The notes under the pieces: generated by a model
Told to the model about the DNA's origin: nothing
Databases searched by the model: none
Seen by the model: the letters and a program-made list of their open reading frames with translations, nothing else
Translations under genes and position numbers: made by a program
Shown: piece after piece, positions 52,327 through 60,652 of the stretch
Layout of the letters: the number at the start of each line of letters is the position of its first letter
How positions within the stretch are numbered: position 1 is the first letter of the stretch
NCBI GenBank assembly: GCA_031399065.1
Contig: JANNOM010000019.1
Span: 1 to 64,000, forward strand
DNA length: 64,000 nucleotides
From: JADCRZ01 sp031399065
GTDB taxonomy: Bacteria > Bacteroidota > Bacteroidia > Chitinophagales > Chitinophagaceae
Direction of reading: 5' to 3'

Positions 52327-52370
52327 CCTTCGTCTCTCCTTCGCCTCTCCTTCGTCTGTCGTTCGAATGA
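52327..52370 (+). repeat. 11-bp tandem repeat in the intergenic region after the secreted protein
   Basis: Units CCTTCGTCTCT, CCTTCGCCTCT, CCTTCGTCTGT and the partial CGTTCGAATGA follow each other at 52327, 52338, 52349 and 52360, three close copies plus a decayed one. The rest of 52202-52410 shows no gene and no clear hairpin. Such phased pyrimidine-rich repeats may be slippage products or an interspersed intergenic element. Confidence 0.6.
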
Positions 52371-52410
52371 GGTTTTAGACGAACAAATCCATTGACCATT
52401 TATATTATTG

Positions 52411-54924
52411 CTAAAATAATTCTTTTTGCTGAACTCCGCCTTCTTTTTCTTCCCACCGGAGCTCGGTGCTCTTGGTAAAGTCGATCAGTTTTGTTCCCAC
52501 GGTTCTCCAGCCGGTGACGTCTACCAGTTTGCCCAGTTTCATTTTCTGTTCGGACGCCTGCGCACCGCGGCCCGTTTTTACGATAAGTACCGGCTGTTGT
52601 TGAGTGGTTACGGCTTCCAGGTAGTTTCCGGCTCCTTCTTTTATAACGGAGAACTTATTGTGCAGCGTGGTGGTCTCTATTTTAAAGCGCTTTACGTTGA
52701 ACTGGAGCTTGTCGTTGTCATAATATACGGCGGTTACTATTTTCTCCGCATCGAATTTTTCCAACAATAATATCTTATCCGATTCGAAACGCTGTAAGAG
52801 TTCCTGGTCAGTGATTTCGTAAGAACCGTCGCGGTACATGATTATGATTTTGTCGTCTCCCTCGAACATGCCCAGGTACGTTCCTTTCTCCTCCGTATTG
52901 AGCCGCCCGAACTGCCTGTCGAACCAGAGTTTACGCCCGTTCAATGTAGACTTGCCGGCTTCTTTAAACTTCACTGTGCGTATCGGATACTTGGTAACCG
53001 TATTTCCCATACTACCCCTATTCTTAATCTCCAGTTCTTCAAAATAAAAATCAAATTCCTTGATACGTGCCGTACTGTTAGGACTCAACACCACTTTCAC
53101 CACTTCCGCCTCTCCGTTCGCATTGGAAGAGAAATAATGGACCTTGCTTTTTTCCGTTCCCTTCGTAAGATCATATTCTTTGTCGCGGGTAATTCCGGTC
53201 ACGTTAAACCGTTTGGCGAAGCTGGTGCCCGATTTTCCATCCAGGTAAACCATATTATATGTCGTACGCTCGTCGTTTTTCTGAAAAAGGGCTACGTGAA
53301 TAATATCTTTCCCTACAAACGTTTTATCGGCTACTTTTACCACTTTCATCTTACCCGATTTGGTGAACGCGATGATGTCATCCAGGTCGGAGCAATCGGC
53401 TATAAATTCATCTTTTTTCAGACCGGTTCCTATAAACCCGTCTGCGCGGTTCACGTATAGTTTTACGTTTGCTATGGCAACATGTCTTGCCTGTATGGTA
53501 TCGAACAATTTTATCTCCGTTTTTCGCTCCCTGCCTTTTCCGTATTTTTTTAATAACCCTTCGTAATAGGCGATGGCGAAATCGACCAGGTTGGTCAGGT
53601 CATATTTTACCTGTTTAATTTCCGCTTCCAGGTTTTTGATCTGCTGGTTGAGTTCGTCAATATCCAGCCGGTAGATGCGGCGTACAGGCTTTTCCGTTAG
53701 TTTGATGATATCGTCGCGGGTAATCGCTCGCCTTAACTGCTTCTTGAACGGATCGAAAGCCTTGTCGATGGCGGCCAGTACCTTATCCCAGGTATCATGT
53801 TTTTTCTCCAGTTCCTTATATATCTTTTCTTCAAAGAATATCTTTTCCAGGGATGTAAAATGCCATTTTTCCTGAAGTTCGGCCAGCTTGATTTCCAGTT
53901 CTTTTTTCAACAGATCCTTTGTATGGTCTACGGATACTGTCAGCAATTCGTGTACTCCGGTAAAGCGGGGTTTCTGTCCGGTGATGACGCAGGCATTGGG
54001 CGATATGCTCACTTCACAATCCGTAAACGCATACAATGCGTCAATCGTTATATCCGGGGAAATGCCCGGTGCCAGGTCCACCTGTATTTCCACCCGAGCC
54101 GCCGTATTGTCGGTTACCTTTTTAATCTTGATCTTTCCCTGTTCGTTAGCCTTCACGATAGACTCCATGAGCGTGGCGGTAGTAACGCCATAGGGTACAT
54201 CGCGGATCACCAGTGTCTTTTTATCGATTTCTTCAATATGCACTCTCACTTTTACCTTACCGCCCCGTTTGCCGTCATTATAACCGTTTATGTCTATCAT
54301 GCCACCGGTGAGGAAATCGGGATATAGTTCAAACTTTTTACCCCTCAAATATTTAATTGCGGCATCTATCAGCTCGCAGAAATTATGCGGAAGTATTTTA
54401 GTGGATAAACCCACGGCTATCCCTTCCGCGCCCTGGGCCAGCAGCAGGGGAAACTTCATGGGAAGGGTTACCGGTTCATTCTTGCGGCCATCATAACTAA
54501 GCGACCATTCCGTCGTTTTATTATTGTACGCCACATCGAGGGCAAACTTCGATGGCCTTGCTTCTATATACCGGGCGGCGGCGGCATCGTCTCCCGTACG
54601 GATATCGCCCCAGTTGCCCTGGGTATCTATCAGCAGGTCTTTCTGGCCCATATTTACCAGCGCATCTCCTATGCTGGCATCTCCGTGCGGGTGGTATTGC
54701 ATGCTCTGGCCTATGATATTAGCCACTTTGTTGTAACGGCCATCATCCATTTCCTTCATGGCGTGCATGATCCGGCGCTGTACGGGTTTTAGTCCGTCTT
54801 CCAGGGCAGGCACCGCCCGTTCCAGTATTACATACGAAGCATAGTCCAGGAACCAGTTACGGTACTGGCCCGTTAGTCCCATTTCATTATCCTGGAAACC
54901 CTCGTTCTTAACCTTCGCACTCAT
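52411..54924 (-). CDS. parC: DNA topoisomerase IV subunit A
   Basis: DNA-cleaving subunit of topoisomerase IV, which separates linked daughter chromosomes. The 837-residue protein has the breakage-reunion domain with the QYHPHGDASIGDALVNM and catalytic Tyr in AAARYIEARPSK. The C-terminal beta-pinwheel has no GyrA box, which supports ParC rather than GyrA. The coupling to parE through three other genes is unusual. It is 41 bp downstream of the second methyltransferase. Confidence 0.93.
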   Translation of the reverse strand: MSAKVKNEGFQDNEMGLTGQYRNWFLDYASYVILERAVPALEDGLKPVQRRIMHAMKEMDDGRYNKVANIIGQSMQYHPHGDASIGDALVNMGQKDLLIDTQGNWGDIRTGDDAAAARYIEARPSKFALDVAYNNKTTEWSLSYDGRKNEPVTLPMKFPLLLAQGAEGIAVGLSTKILPHNFCELIDAAIKYLRGKKFELYPDFLTGGMIDINGYNDGKRGGKVKVRVHIEEIDKKTLVIRDVPYGVTTATLMESIVKANEQGKIKIKKVTDNTAARVEIQVDLAPGISPDITIDALYAFTDCEVSISPNACVITGQKPRFTGVHELLTVSVDHTKDLLKKELEIKLAELQEKWHFTSLEKIFFEEKIYKELEKKHDTWDKVLAAIDKAFDPFKKQLRRAITRDDIIKLTEKPVRRIYRLDIDELNQQIKNLEAEIKQVKYDLTNLVDFAIAYYEGLLKKYGKGRERKTEIKLFDTIQARHVAIANVKLYVNRADGFIGTGLKKDEFIADCSDLDDIIAFTKSGKMKVVKVADKTFVGKDIIHVALFQKNDERTTYNMVYLDGKSGTSFAKRFNVTGITRDKEYDLTKGTEKSKVHYFSSNANGEAEVVKVVLSPNSTARIKEFDFYFEELEIKNRGSMGNTVTKYPIRTVKFKEAGKSTLNGRKLWFDRQFGRLNTEEKGTYLGMFEGDDKIIIMYRDGSYEITDQELLQRFESDKILLLEKFDAEKIVTAVYYDNDKLQFNVKRFKIETTTLHNKFSVIKEGAGNYLEAVTTQQQPVLIVKTGRGAQASEQKMKLGKLVDVTGWRTVGTKLIDFTKSTELRWEEKEGGVQQKELF

Positions 54925-54965
54925 ATTGCTCTTTTAATCAATGATAGTAAGACCCTGCAAGCGTA

Positions 54966-55694
54966 TCAGGCATCTTTCTTAATCCGTACCGCCAGGAACA
55001 TATAATTATTGGCGGCGCCTATTATATCGAATTTTATATAGAAACTTTCCGTAAACAGTTTAAACGCCAGAAACTCGTGCTGGGGAACGGCGAACTCGTC
55101 GAACAGGATGATGTCGCCATCGTTCAGGAACCGGTAAAACTGCGTAAGTACAAACAGGGTGGAACTAAACAGGTCGGCATCCAGGTGTATCAGCTTTCTG
55201 CGCGGGCTTTTATATTGCTCCAGGAAGGGAACCAGTGTATCCTGGAAAAGGCCTTTATAAAAAGAAGCCCGCGGATCGTCGATGCCCAGCGTTTCCATTT
55301 TAAACGACATGGCTCCCTTGTCGAAGTGTCCCCATTTTTCCGGCAGTCCCTCGAACGTATCGAAACCGTAAAACCGGGAATCGCCGTGCCGGTTATGCTG
55401 CAGCCACCATTTATACGAAGCTCCGCTCGCCACACCAAACTCCAGGTAGTCCATCGGCTGATCCAGTTGTTCCGCCGCGGCTATTTTGGCATACAGGGTA
55501 AAGCGGCGGCTATAGTCCCACTGCGGCTGGTAGAAGTCGTTGTATCCTTTTACCGGGTGCTCTTTCAGCCATTTGGATAACTTGCCCATATAAGTCCCCA
55601 GCAACAATCCATTGCTTACCGGTTCCGTTATATGGTGCAGATTCCATTTTATAAAAACGGATTTGGCTTTTCGTATGGAACTTAATTTGTTCAT
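54966..55694 (-). CDS. Class I SAM-dependent methyltransferase (TylF/macrocin-like)
   Basis: A 242-residue protein with the start of an AdoMet-binding fold at MDYLEFGVASGASYKWW (a variant of the E/DxGxGxG motif), HLDADLFSSTLFVLTQF and GDIILFDEFAVPQHEFLAFKLF (Asp pair typical of metal-dependent TylF-type methyltransferases). It likely methylates a small hydroxylated substrate; the target is unknown. It lies between the DUF1835 gene (35 bp upstream) and parC (41 bp downstream) in the topoisomerase operon. Confidence 0.78.
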   Translation of the reverse strand: MNKLSSIRKAKSVFIKWNLHHITEPVSNGLLLGTYMGKLSKWLKEHPVKGYNDFYQPQWDYSRRFTLYAKIAAAEQLDQPMDYLEFGVASGASYKWWLQHNRHGDSRFYGFDTFEGLPEKWGHFDKGAMSFKMETLGIDDPRASFYKGLFQDTLVPFLEQYKSPRRKLIHLDADLFSSTLFVLTQFYRFLNDGDIILFDEFAVPQHEFLAFKLFTESFYIKFDIIGAANNYMFLAVRIKKDA

Positions 55695-55729
55695 AGTCTT
55701 TTATTGGAAATGATCTGTTATCATGCTCG

Positions 55730-56557
55730 TCAACCTGGTACAGCTGTTTCCGTGCGCTGCTTTATCTCCGGCTCCCTGGCATTTTTACCATCCGTACGCA
55801 GGTCTATTTTACCGGCCGCCGATTGCTGCTTCAGCCGCCAGAGTAAGTAGGCATCACCGGTAGCCTGTTTCGATTTGGAAATAAACTGGTGGATCACGCG
55901 GGAGGCTTTCTGCCAGTCGCCCGTTACAAATTTCAGCAGTTCTGCATCATAAAAATCGTAACCGGCGGTAGATAGTTTTTTACCCCCTTCCAGCAGGCGG
56001 ACGCCGCTGTTTTCATCACATATTTTTTTCCATTCGTCCGGGTCTACTTCCAACTCGCTAAGCGTAATGGGGCGGGCCAGCTTTTTAGCTTTCAGAAACT
56101 CCTTAGCGGGTATTTCACTAAGCCATTGCGGGTAAAATATCAACCCTTTTTCATTGATAAAGGGAAGATTATTCAAATACAATATGAATACCCGGCCCTG
56201 GAATTCCTTCATATAATGCAGGAGCCAGTAATAGCCGCACACGTCGTGTTTATTCTGTGCGGCCCATATCCATATGGTCTCTTCCGGCTGACGGCGGAGC
56301 GTGCCTACCAGTTCCGCCACTGTTTTATAATCATCCACTTCTCCCGAATTCACGGTGGCCGCCAGTTCCGTACCGGCCAGCACTTCGCGCCACCAGTTTT
56401 TGCGGGCTTCGATGCCTTCTCCCAGATAACAATTAAGAAGGGGGCCCACCGCATAGTCGTCTTTTATCTGCACAATGTCTCCCTGTAAGGAGTCGTCCAG
56501 CTCTATCGCTTTTTGCAGGGTTTCTATATCGGACTGGTTAAACACTATATAAATCAT
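55730..56557 (-). CDS. DUF1835 domain protein
   Basis: A 275-residue protein with the DUF1835 pattern: IVFNQSDIETLQKA, QIKDDYAVGPL and NWWREVL in the first 80 residues; the C-terminal part (about 180-260, DPDEWKKICDENSGVR through QATGDAYLLWRLKQQ) resembles the DUF3658 domain usually paired with it. Function is unknown in the literature I know. Its start overlaps the end of the upstream methyltransferase by 20 bp, which implies coupled translation. Confidence 0.75.
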   Translation of the reverse strand: MIYIVFNQSDIETLQKAIELDDSLQGDIVQIKDDYAVGPLLNCYLGEGIEARKNWWREVLAGTELAATVNSGEVDDYKTVAELVGTLRRQPEETIWIWAAQNKHDVCGYYWLLHYMKEFQGRVFILYLNNLPFINEKGLIFYPQWLSEIPAKEFLKAKKLARPITLSELEVDPDEWKKICDENSGVRLLEGGKKLSTAGYDFYDAELLKFVTGDWQKASRVIHQFISKSKQATGDAYLLWRLKQQSAAGKIDLRTDGKNAREPEIKQRTETAVPG

Positions 56558-57350
56558 GTTCCTGTGAATGGGGTGTTATTAAATAATATACGCAGGTGGT
56601 AAAATAGTTGCGCAGGTAAGGTATGGCCTTTATCAAGGCCAGTTGCTTCCGCGCTTTCCATCCGAACTTATACTCATAAATTGGGTTTAGCAGGTAATGC
56701 GTTTTGTTCCGGATCATATACCCGGTCTGCTTTACCATTTTTTCGAACCCTTCGATAGAGATGCCCGTATCCCTGATTTCCAGTAGGGCATCCACGGGAC
56801 CGTTATACTTTTTCAGTATCCGCTTATATAGCGGCCTGGGTAATAAATGATAATAAGGAAGTTTGCTGAGCCACTTGTTTGGGTTCATCTGCTGGTGACC
56901 GCCGAAGGGCATTTGCCAGGGTGGAAATCCGAAAAAGATGCAGCCGCCCGGGTTCAGGAAACGTTTCATTTCGGCGATCAGCCGGGGCTGGTCATGAATA
57001 TGCTCTATCACGTCTTTTAAGATAATTAGGTCGAAGCGGCCTCCCAGTTCTTTACCGGCATCTACTTTATAAATATCCTTCGCTATAAAACTTACCTTAC
57101 CCGCGTCCAGGAATTCCTTCAGCATCTCCCGGGCCATTACCAGGCGGGGGGCGTCCAGCTCCACTCCTACCGCTACGGCTCCTCTTTCCAGGAAAGGCAG
57201 TAATACGCCGGCTTCGCCGCATCCGATTTCCAGTACGCGGATACCGGGCTTGATAGGGAAACGCTCCCCGATGAACGGAATTACATATTTCTCCGCATTC
57301 AGTTTCTGAATGTCGAAATACTGTTTTCTATCGGCATGAAATTCGAACAT
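56538..57350 (-). CDS. Class I SAM-dependent methyltransferase (Methyltransf_11/23 type)
   Basis: A 270-residue enzyme with the AdoMet motif VLEIGCGEAGVLLPF, the next motif in VGVELDAP and LIILKDVIEHIHD (motif II). The C-terminal half is basic and aromatic, possibly a membrane-proximal or nucleic-acid-binding part. Its ATG overlaps the parE stop (TAATG, one shared base). Substrate unknown; lipid, quinone and glycan targets are all possible. Confidence 0.8.
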   Translation of the reverse strand: MFEFHADRKQYFDIQKLNAEKYVIPFIGERFPIKPGIRVLEIGCGEAGVLLPFLERGAVAVGVELDAPRLVMAREMLKEFLDAGKVSFIAKDIYKVDAGKELGGRFDLIILKDVIEHIHDQPRLIAEMKRFLNPGGCIFFGFPPWQMPFGGHQQMNPNKWLSKLPYYHLLPRPLYKRILKKYNGPVDALLEIRDTGISIEGFEKMVKQTGYMIRNKTHYLLNPIYEYKFGWKARKQLALIKAIPYLRNYFTTCVYYLITPHSQEHDLYSV

Positions 57351-59242
57351 TACACCACCTCCTCCTTTACCAGGTCCAGTTCCACTTTCAGGTTGCCGAT
57401 AATAAACTCCTGGCGTTCCTGTGTATTTTTTCCCATAAAATATTCCAGTAATTGCTGAATGTGTTCACCCTGCTCGATGATCACCGGTTCCTTTTTCATT
57501 TCGGGGCCTATAAAGCGGGCAAATTCATGCGGAGATATTTCTCCGAGTCCTTTAAACCGGGTGATCTCGGGCTTGCTGCCCAATATGCGTATGGCCGCCT
57601 GTTTTTCCGACTCATCGTAACAATAGATTGTTTCCTGTTTGTTGCGAACCCGGAAGAGGGGTGTTTCCAGTATAAATACATGGCCGTTCTTTACCAGGTC
57701 GGGGAAGAACTGCAGGAAAAACGTCATCAGCAGTAACCTGATATGCATACCATCCACATCCGCATCGGTGGCTATTACTATATTGTTGTACCGGAGGCCT
57801 TCGTAGCCTTCCTCGATATTAAGCGCGTGTTGCAGTAAATTAAATTCCTCATTTTCGTATACGATCTTTTTGGTAAGACCGAAGCAGTTAAGCGGTTTGC
57901 CGCGCAGGCTAAATACCGCCTGCGATTCCACGCTGCGCGCTTTGGTGATGGAGCCGCTGGCAGAATCGCCTTCCGTGATAAAGATGGTACTTTCTTTTTG
58001 TTTCTCTATAACCAGGTCTTTGTCTTTCCCGGTAGGTTCATCATTGTAATGAAAGCGGCAGTCCCGCAGTTTCTTATTATGCAGGTTGGCTTTTTTCGCC
58101 CGCTCGTTCGCGAGTTTGCGAATGCCCGATAACTCTTTACGCTCCCGTTCGCTCTGTTCGATCCGCTTCTTCATCATATCGGCTACCGTTGGGTTACGGT
58201 GCAGGTAATTATTCAGCTCCTTCATCAGGAAGTCGGCCACAAAGGTTTTCATACTGGGACCGTCCTCATACACCACCTGCGAACCCAGTTTGGTTTTGGT
58301 CTGACTTTCAAACACGGGCTCCTGCACCCTTACGGAAACGGCGGCGCAGATGCTGGCCCTTATATCGGACACGTCGTAATCTTTCTTGAAATAATCGCGG
58401 ATGGTTTTAACAAAACCATCGCGGAATGCCACCAGGTGGGTGCCCCCCTGCGTAGTGAACTGGCCATTCACAAAACTGTAATACTCTTCCCCATATTGGT
58501 TTTCGTGCGTAATAGCCACTTCTATATCTTCTCCCTTCAGATGGATGATGGGATAGCGTATCTCGTCCGCATTCGTTTTACGGAGCAGCAGGTCGAGCAG
58601 CCCGTTCTTGCTTACATATTTTTTGCCGTTAAAATTGATGATCAGTCCGGCATTCAGATAACAGTAATTCCAAAGCTGGCCGTCAATATATTCATTTAGG
58701 TAATGATAATTCTTGAACACCGTATCATCCGGCGTAAATATCACCAGGGTGCCATTTTCTTCCGTCGTTTTCGTTTCCTTATGGTCCGTTAGCAGTACGC
58801 CTTTCTGGAATTCCGCCGATTTCTGTTTGCCTTCCCGGAAAGATGTTACTTTAAAATAGCTGCTCAGCGCATTCACTGCCTTAGTACCTACACCATTCAA
58901 CCCTACGCTCTTCTGAAAAGCCTTGCTGTCATATTTAGCACCTGTATTAATTTTACTAACCACATCCACTACCTTCCCCAACGGGATGCCGCGTCCGTAA
59001 TCGCGGATAGTTACTGTTTTCCCTTCTATGGAAATGTCCACGTTTTTACCGTGCCCCATCGTATGTTCATCGATACAGTTGTCTATCACCTCCTTGATCA
59101 TCACATAAATACCATCGTCTGCACTGGTGCCATCCCCCAGTTTACCGATGTACATACCTGGCCGCAGGCGGATATGCTCCTTCCAGTCCAGGCTTTTTAT
59201 GCTCTCTTCGTCGTAGTTAAAAAGGTTCTTATTGTCTGCCAT
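57350..59242 (-). CDS. parE: DNA topoisomerase IV subunit B
   Basis: ATPase subunit of topoisomerase IV. The 630 residues hold the GHKL ATP site (EVIDNCIDEHTMGHG, RDYGRGIPLG, GLNGVGTKAVNALS) and the Toprim domain (EGDSASGS, DADVDGMHIRLL). The length and the lack of the long insertion of Gram-negative GyrB fit ParE. It is the first gene of the five-gene run parE - methyltransferase - DUF1835 - methyltransferase - parC. An exact -7 box stands 32 bp upstream. Confidence 0.93.
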   Translation of the reverse strand: MADNKNLFNYDEESIKSLDWKEHIRLRPGMYIGKLGDGTSADDGIYVMIKEVIDNCIDEHTMGHGKNVDISIEGKTVTIRDYGRGIPLGKVVDVVSKINTGAKYDSKAFQKSVGLNGVGTKAVNALSSYFKVTSFREGKQKSAEFQKGVLLTDHKETKTTEENGTLVIFTPDDTVFKNYHYLNEYIDGQLWNYCYLNAGLIINFNGKKYVSKNGLLDLLLRKTNADEIRYPIIHLKGEDIEVAITHENQYGEEYYSFVNGQFTTQGGTHLVAFRDGFVKTIRDYFKKDYDVSDIRASICAAVSVRVQEPVFESQTKTKLGSQVVYEDGPSMKTFVADFLMKELNNYLHRNPTVADMMKKRIEQSERERKELSGIRKLANERAKKANLHNKKLRDCRFHYNDEPTGKDKDLVIEKQKESTIFITEGDSASGSITKARSVESQAVFSLRGKPLNCFGLTKKIVYENEEFNLLQHALNIEEGYEGLRYNNIVIATDADVDGMHIRLLLMTFFLQFFPDLVKNGHVFILETPLFRVRNKQETIYCYDESEKQAAIRILGSKPEITRFKGLGEISPHEFARFIGPEMKKEPVIIEQGEHIQQLLEYFMGKNTQERQEFIIGNLKVELDLVKEEVV

Positions 59243-59273
59243 AGGTCGCTAAAACTTTTAGTAATATGCGAGG

Positions 59274-59281
59274 CAAATATA
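59274..59281 (-). promoter_or_regulatory. -7 box TATATTTG of the parE operon
   Basis: Exact TAnnTTTG on the minus strand, about 32 bp before ATG 59242. A -33 element is not clear. This is the only promoter-like box seen for the five-gene run. Confidence 0.45.
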
Positions 59282-59319
59282 GGCAAACGGGATTAAATAT
59301 AAGTTCGGCATTCTAGCCT

Positions 59320-59327
59320 TATTTTTG
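59320..59327 (+). promoter_or_regulatory. -7 box TATTTTTG of the transglutaminase-like gene
   Basis: Exact TAnnTTTG, 17 bp before ATG 59344; no good -33 element at the usual distance. Confidence 0.45.
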
Positions 59328-59343
59328 TCGGCAGCTATAGAAT

Positions 59344-60249
59344 ATGGTAAATACAGACAATTACAGGTATGCAAAAAATATTTTACTGGAAATAGCGGGC
59401 ATTCTCACTTTTATTCCACTGGCACCGTTCATCAACCGCTTCATTCCACCCCTTGTAGTTGCCGAATGGAATATGGACCTGGTCATATCCATGCTTGTCA
59501 GTTTCCTGTTTATCCGGCTGATCCTATGGCTGTTCAAGCCCCTGATCATAGCAATGCTTATTCTAATGGCCGCCCTGTTCCTGTACAATTTGTTTAGCAC
59601 CGGGTATAGTTTCAGCGATGTATTGCAGGATTACAAAAGCGTGGTAAGAAACAACTGGGGCACCAAGGATTCCAAACAGGAGGATATGCTTACGATCAAT
59701 CCGGCCATATTCGAGAACTACGGAAATAAAACGGCGCGGAACATCCGGAACAAACTGGACCCGTCCGACTCCATCGTACGCAATTTCTCCGTACAGCACT
59801 CGATCGATCATTTCGATGAATATTACAATAAATACGGAAGCGTAACAAGATATCTTTCCCTGTTCAAATACATCAATAACAATTTCAAATACGTATCCGA
59901 TTCCAAGCGGGATGAATACTTTGCCGCGCCGAGAGAAACCATACTAAACGGTATGGGCGGGGATTGCGATGATCACAGCATCCTGATGATGAGCTGCCTG
60001 GAATCTATCGGGGCACGCTGCAGGATCGTACTGGTAACGGGCCACGCCTACCCCGAGCTATATTGCGGAACCAAGAAAGACTTCGAGGAAATGCAGTCGG
60101 CCATCATTCATTGTTTCCGGGATCTTAAAATAAAAGAGTTCCACTATCACGAGAACCAGGGAGCGTACTGGATAAACCTGGATTATACAGCCCGCCGCCC
60201 GGGAGGGCCTTATATGAACGATATGGTGATTGCGTTTATAGAAGATTAG
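59344..60249 (+). CDS. Membrane protein with transglutaminase-like domain
   Basis: A 301-residue protein with two or three N-terminal hydrophobic helices (about residues 13-32, 42-60 and 63-82) and a C-terminal transglutaminase-like domain. The catalytic Cys is in GMGGDCDDHSILMMSCLESIG, His in VLVTGHAYPEL and Asp in YWINLDYTARRPGG. Cytosolic or periplasmic facing is not decided by sequence. The substrate is unknown; a peptidase or protein-modifying role is family inference only. The next gene is the tRNA. Confidence 0.82.
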   Translation: MVNTDNYRYAKNILLEIAGILTFIPLAPFINRFIPPLVVAEWNMDLVISMLVSFLFIRLILWLFKPLIIAMLILMAALFLYNLFSTGYSFSDVLQDYKSVVRNNWGTKDSKQEDMLTINPAIFENYGNKTARNIRNKLDPSDSIVRNFSVQHSIDHFDEYYNKYGSVTRYLSLFKYINNNFKYVSDSKRDEYFAAPRETILNGMGGDCDDHSILMMSCLESIGARCRIVLVTGHAYPELYCGTKKDFEEMQSAIIHCFRDLKIKEFHYHENQGAYWINLDYTARRPGGPYMNDMVIAFIED

Positions 60250-60302
60250 CGGAAATTAAAGCAGAAAAATTCAGGAGAAAATTATACATTTGCGGCCCGG
60301 AT

Positions 60303-60375
60303 GACTTCGTAGCTCAGTTGGTAGAGCAAGAGACTCTTAATCTCTGGGTCCTCGGTTCGAGCCCGAGCGGGGTCA
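60303..60375 (+). tRNA. tRNA-Lys (anticodon CTT)
   Basis: A 73-nt cloverleaf: acceptor GACTTCG pairs with CGGGGTC (two G-T pairs), D-arm GCTC/GAGC, anticodon stem AGAGA/TCTCT with loop CTCTTAA giving anticodon CTT, T-arm CTCGG TTCGAGC CCGAG, discriminator A. CCA is not encoded. It reads AAG codons. Confidence 0.95.
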
Positions 60376-60384
60376 CTTGTTTGG

Positions 60385-60415
60385 AATGGCTTCTAATTTA
60401 GGAGCCATTTTTTTT
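60385..60415 (+). terminator. Rho-independent terminator of tRNA-Lys
   Basis: A 9-bp stem (AATGGCTTC at 60385-60393 and GGAGCCATT at 60401-60409, one G-T pair), 7-nt loop and a run of T through 60415, starting 9 bp after the tRNA. Confidence 0.85.
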
Positions 60416-60508
60416 ATGTAAGCGGCAATCAGCTTCGGGTGTACGTATAAACACAATCTTCAAAAAACTAAACATGTCCTTCATTTCTAAGTAAACATAT
60501 GATATAAT

Positions 60509-60548
60509 CAGTAGCATGAAAATTCAAACAGTAGCATGAAAATTCAAA
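60509..60548 (+). repeat. Perfect 20-bp tandem duplication upstream of the AraC gene
   Basis: CAGTAGCATGAAAATTCAAA occurs at 60509-60528 and again at 60529-60548. The end of the unit (GAAAATTCAAAC) resembles the GAA-TT-CAAAC motif found three times at the AraC and SDR promoters, so the copies might be weak regulator sites. No gene lies between the tRNA terminator and 60653. Confidence 0.6.
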
Positions 60549-60598
60549 CTGCCAAGCGGCATCATTTGTATCTTAATCCCATGCCCGCAATTATTCCG

Positions 60599-60618
60599 TA
60601 CATTTGAATTTCGCAAAC
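60599..60618 (+). promoter_or_regulatory. AraC gene promoter overlapped by its possible operator
   Basis: An exact -7 TACATTTG (60599-60606) overlaps the motif TTTGAATTTCGCAAAC (60603-60618), which recurs in the SDR promoter. The predicted transcription start falls inside the motif, a position expected for autorepression. Leader about 40 nt to ATG 60653. Confidence 0.45.
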
Positions 60619-60652
60619 AATTATAAACGGTATAACCGCTAATACTTATAGT

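Noticed and set aside
60509..60548. CRISPR or attachment-site reading of the 20-bp repeat
   Set aside because: Two copies without spacer between them and no cas or integrase genes; a simple tandem duplication.
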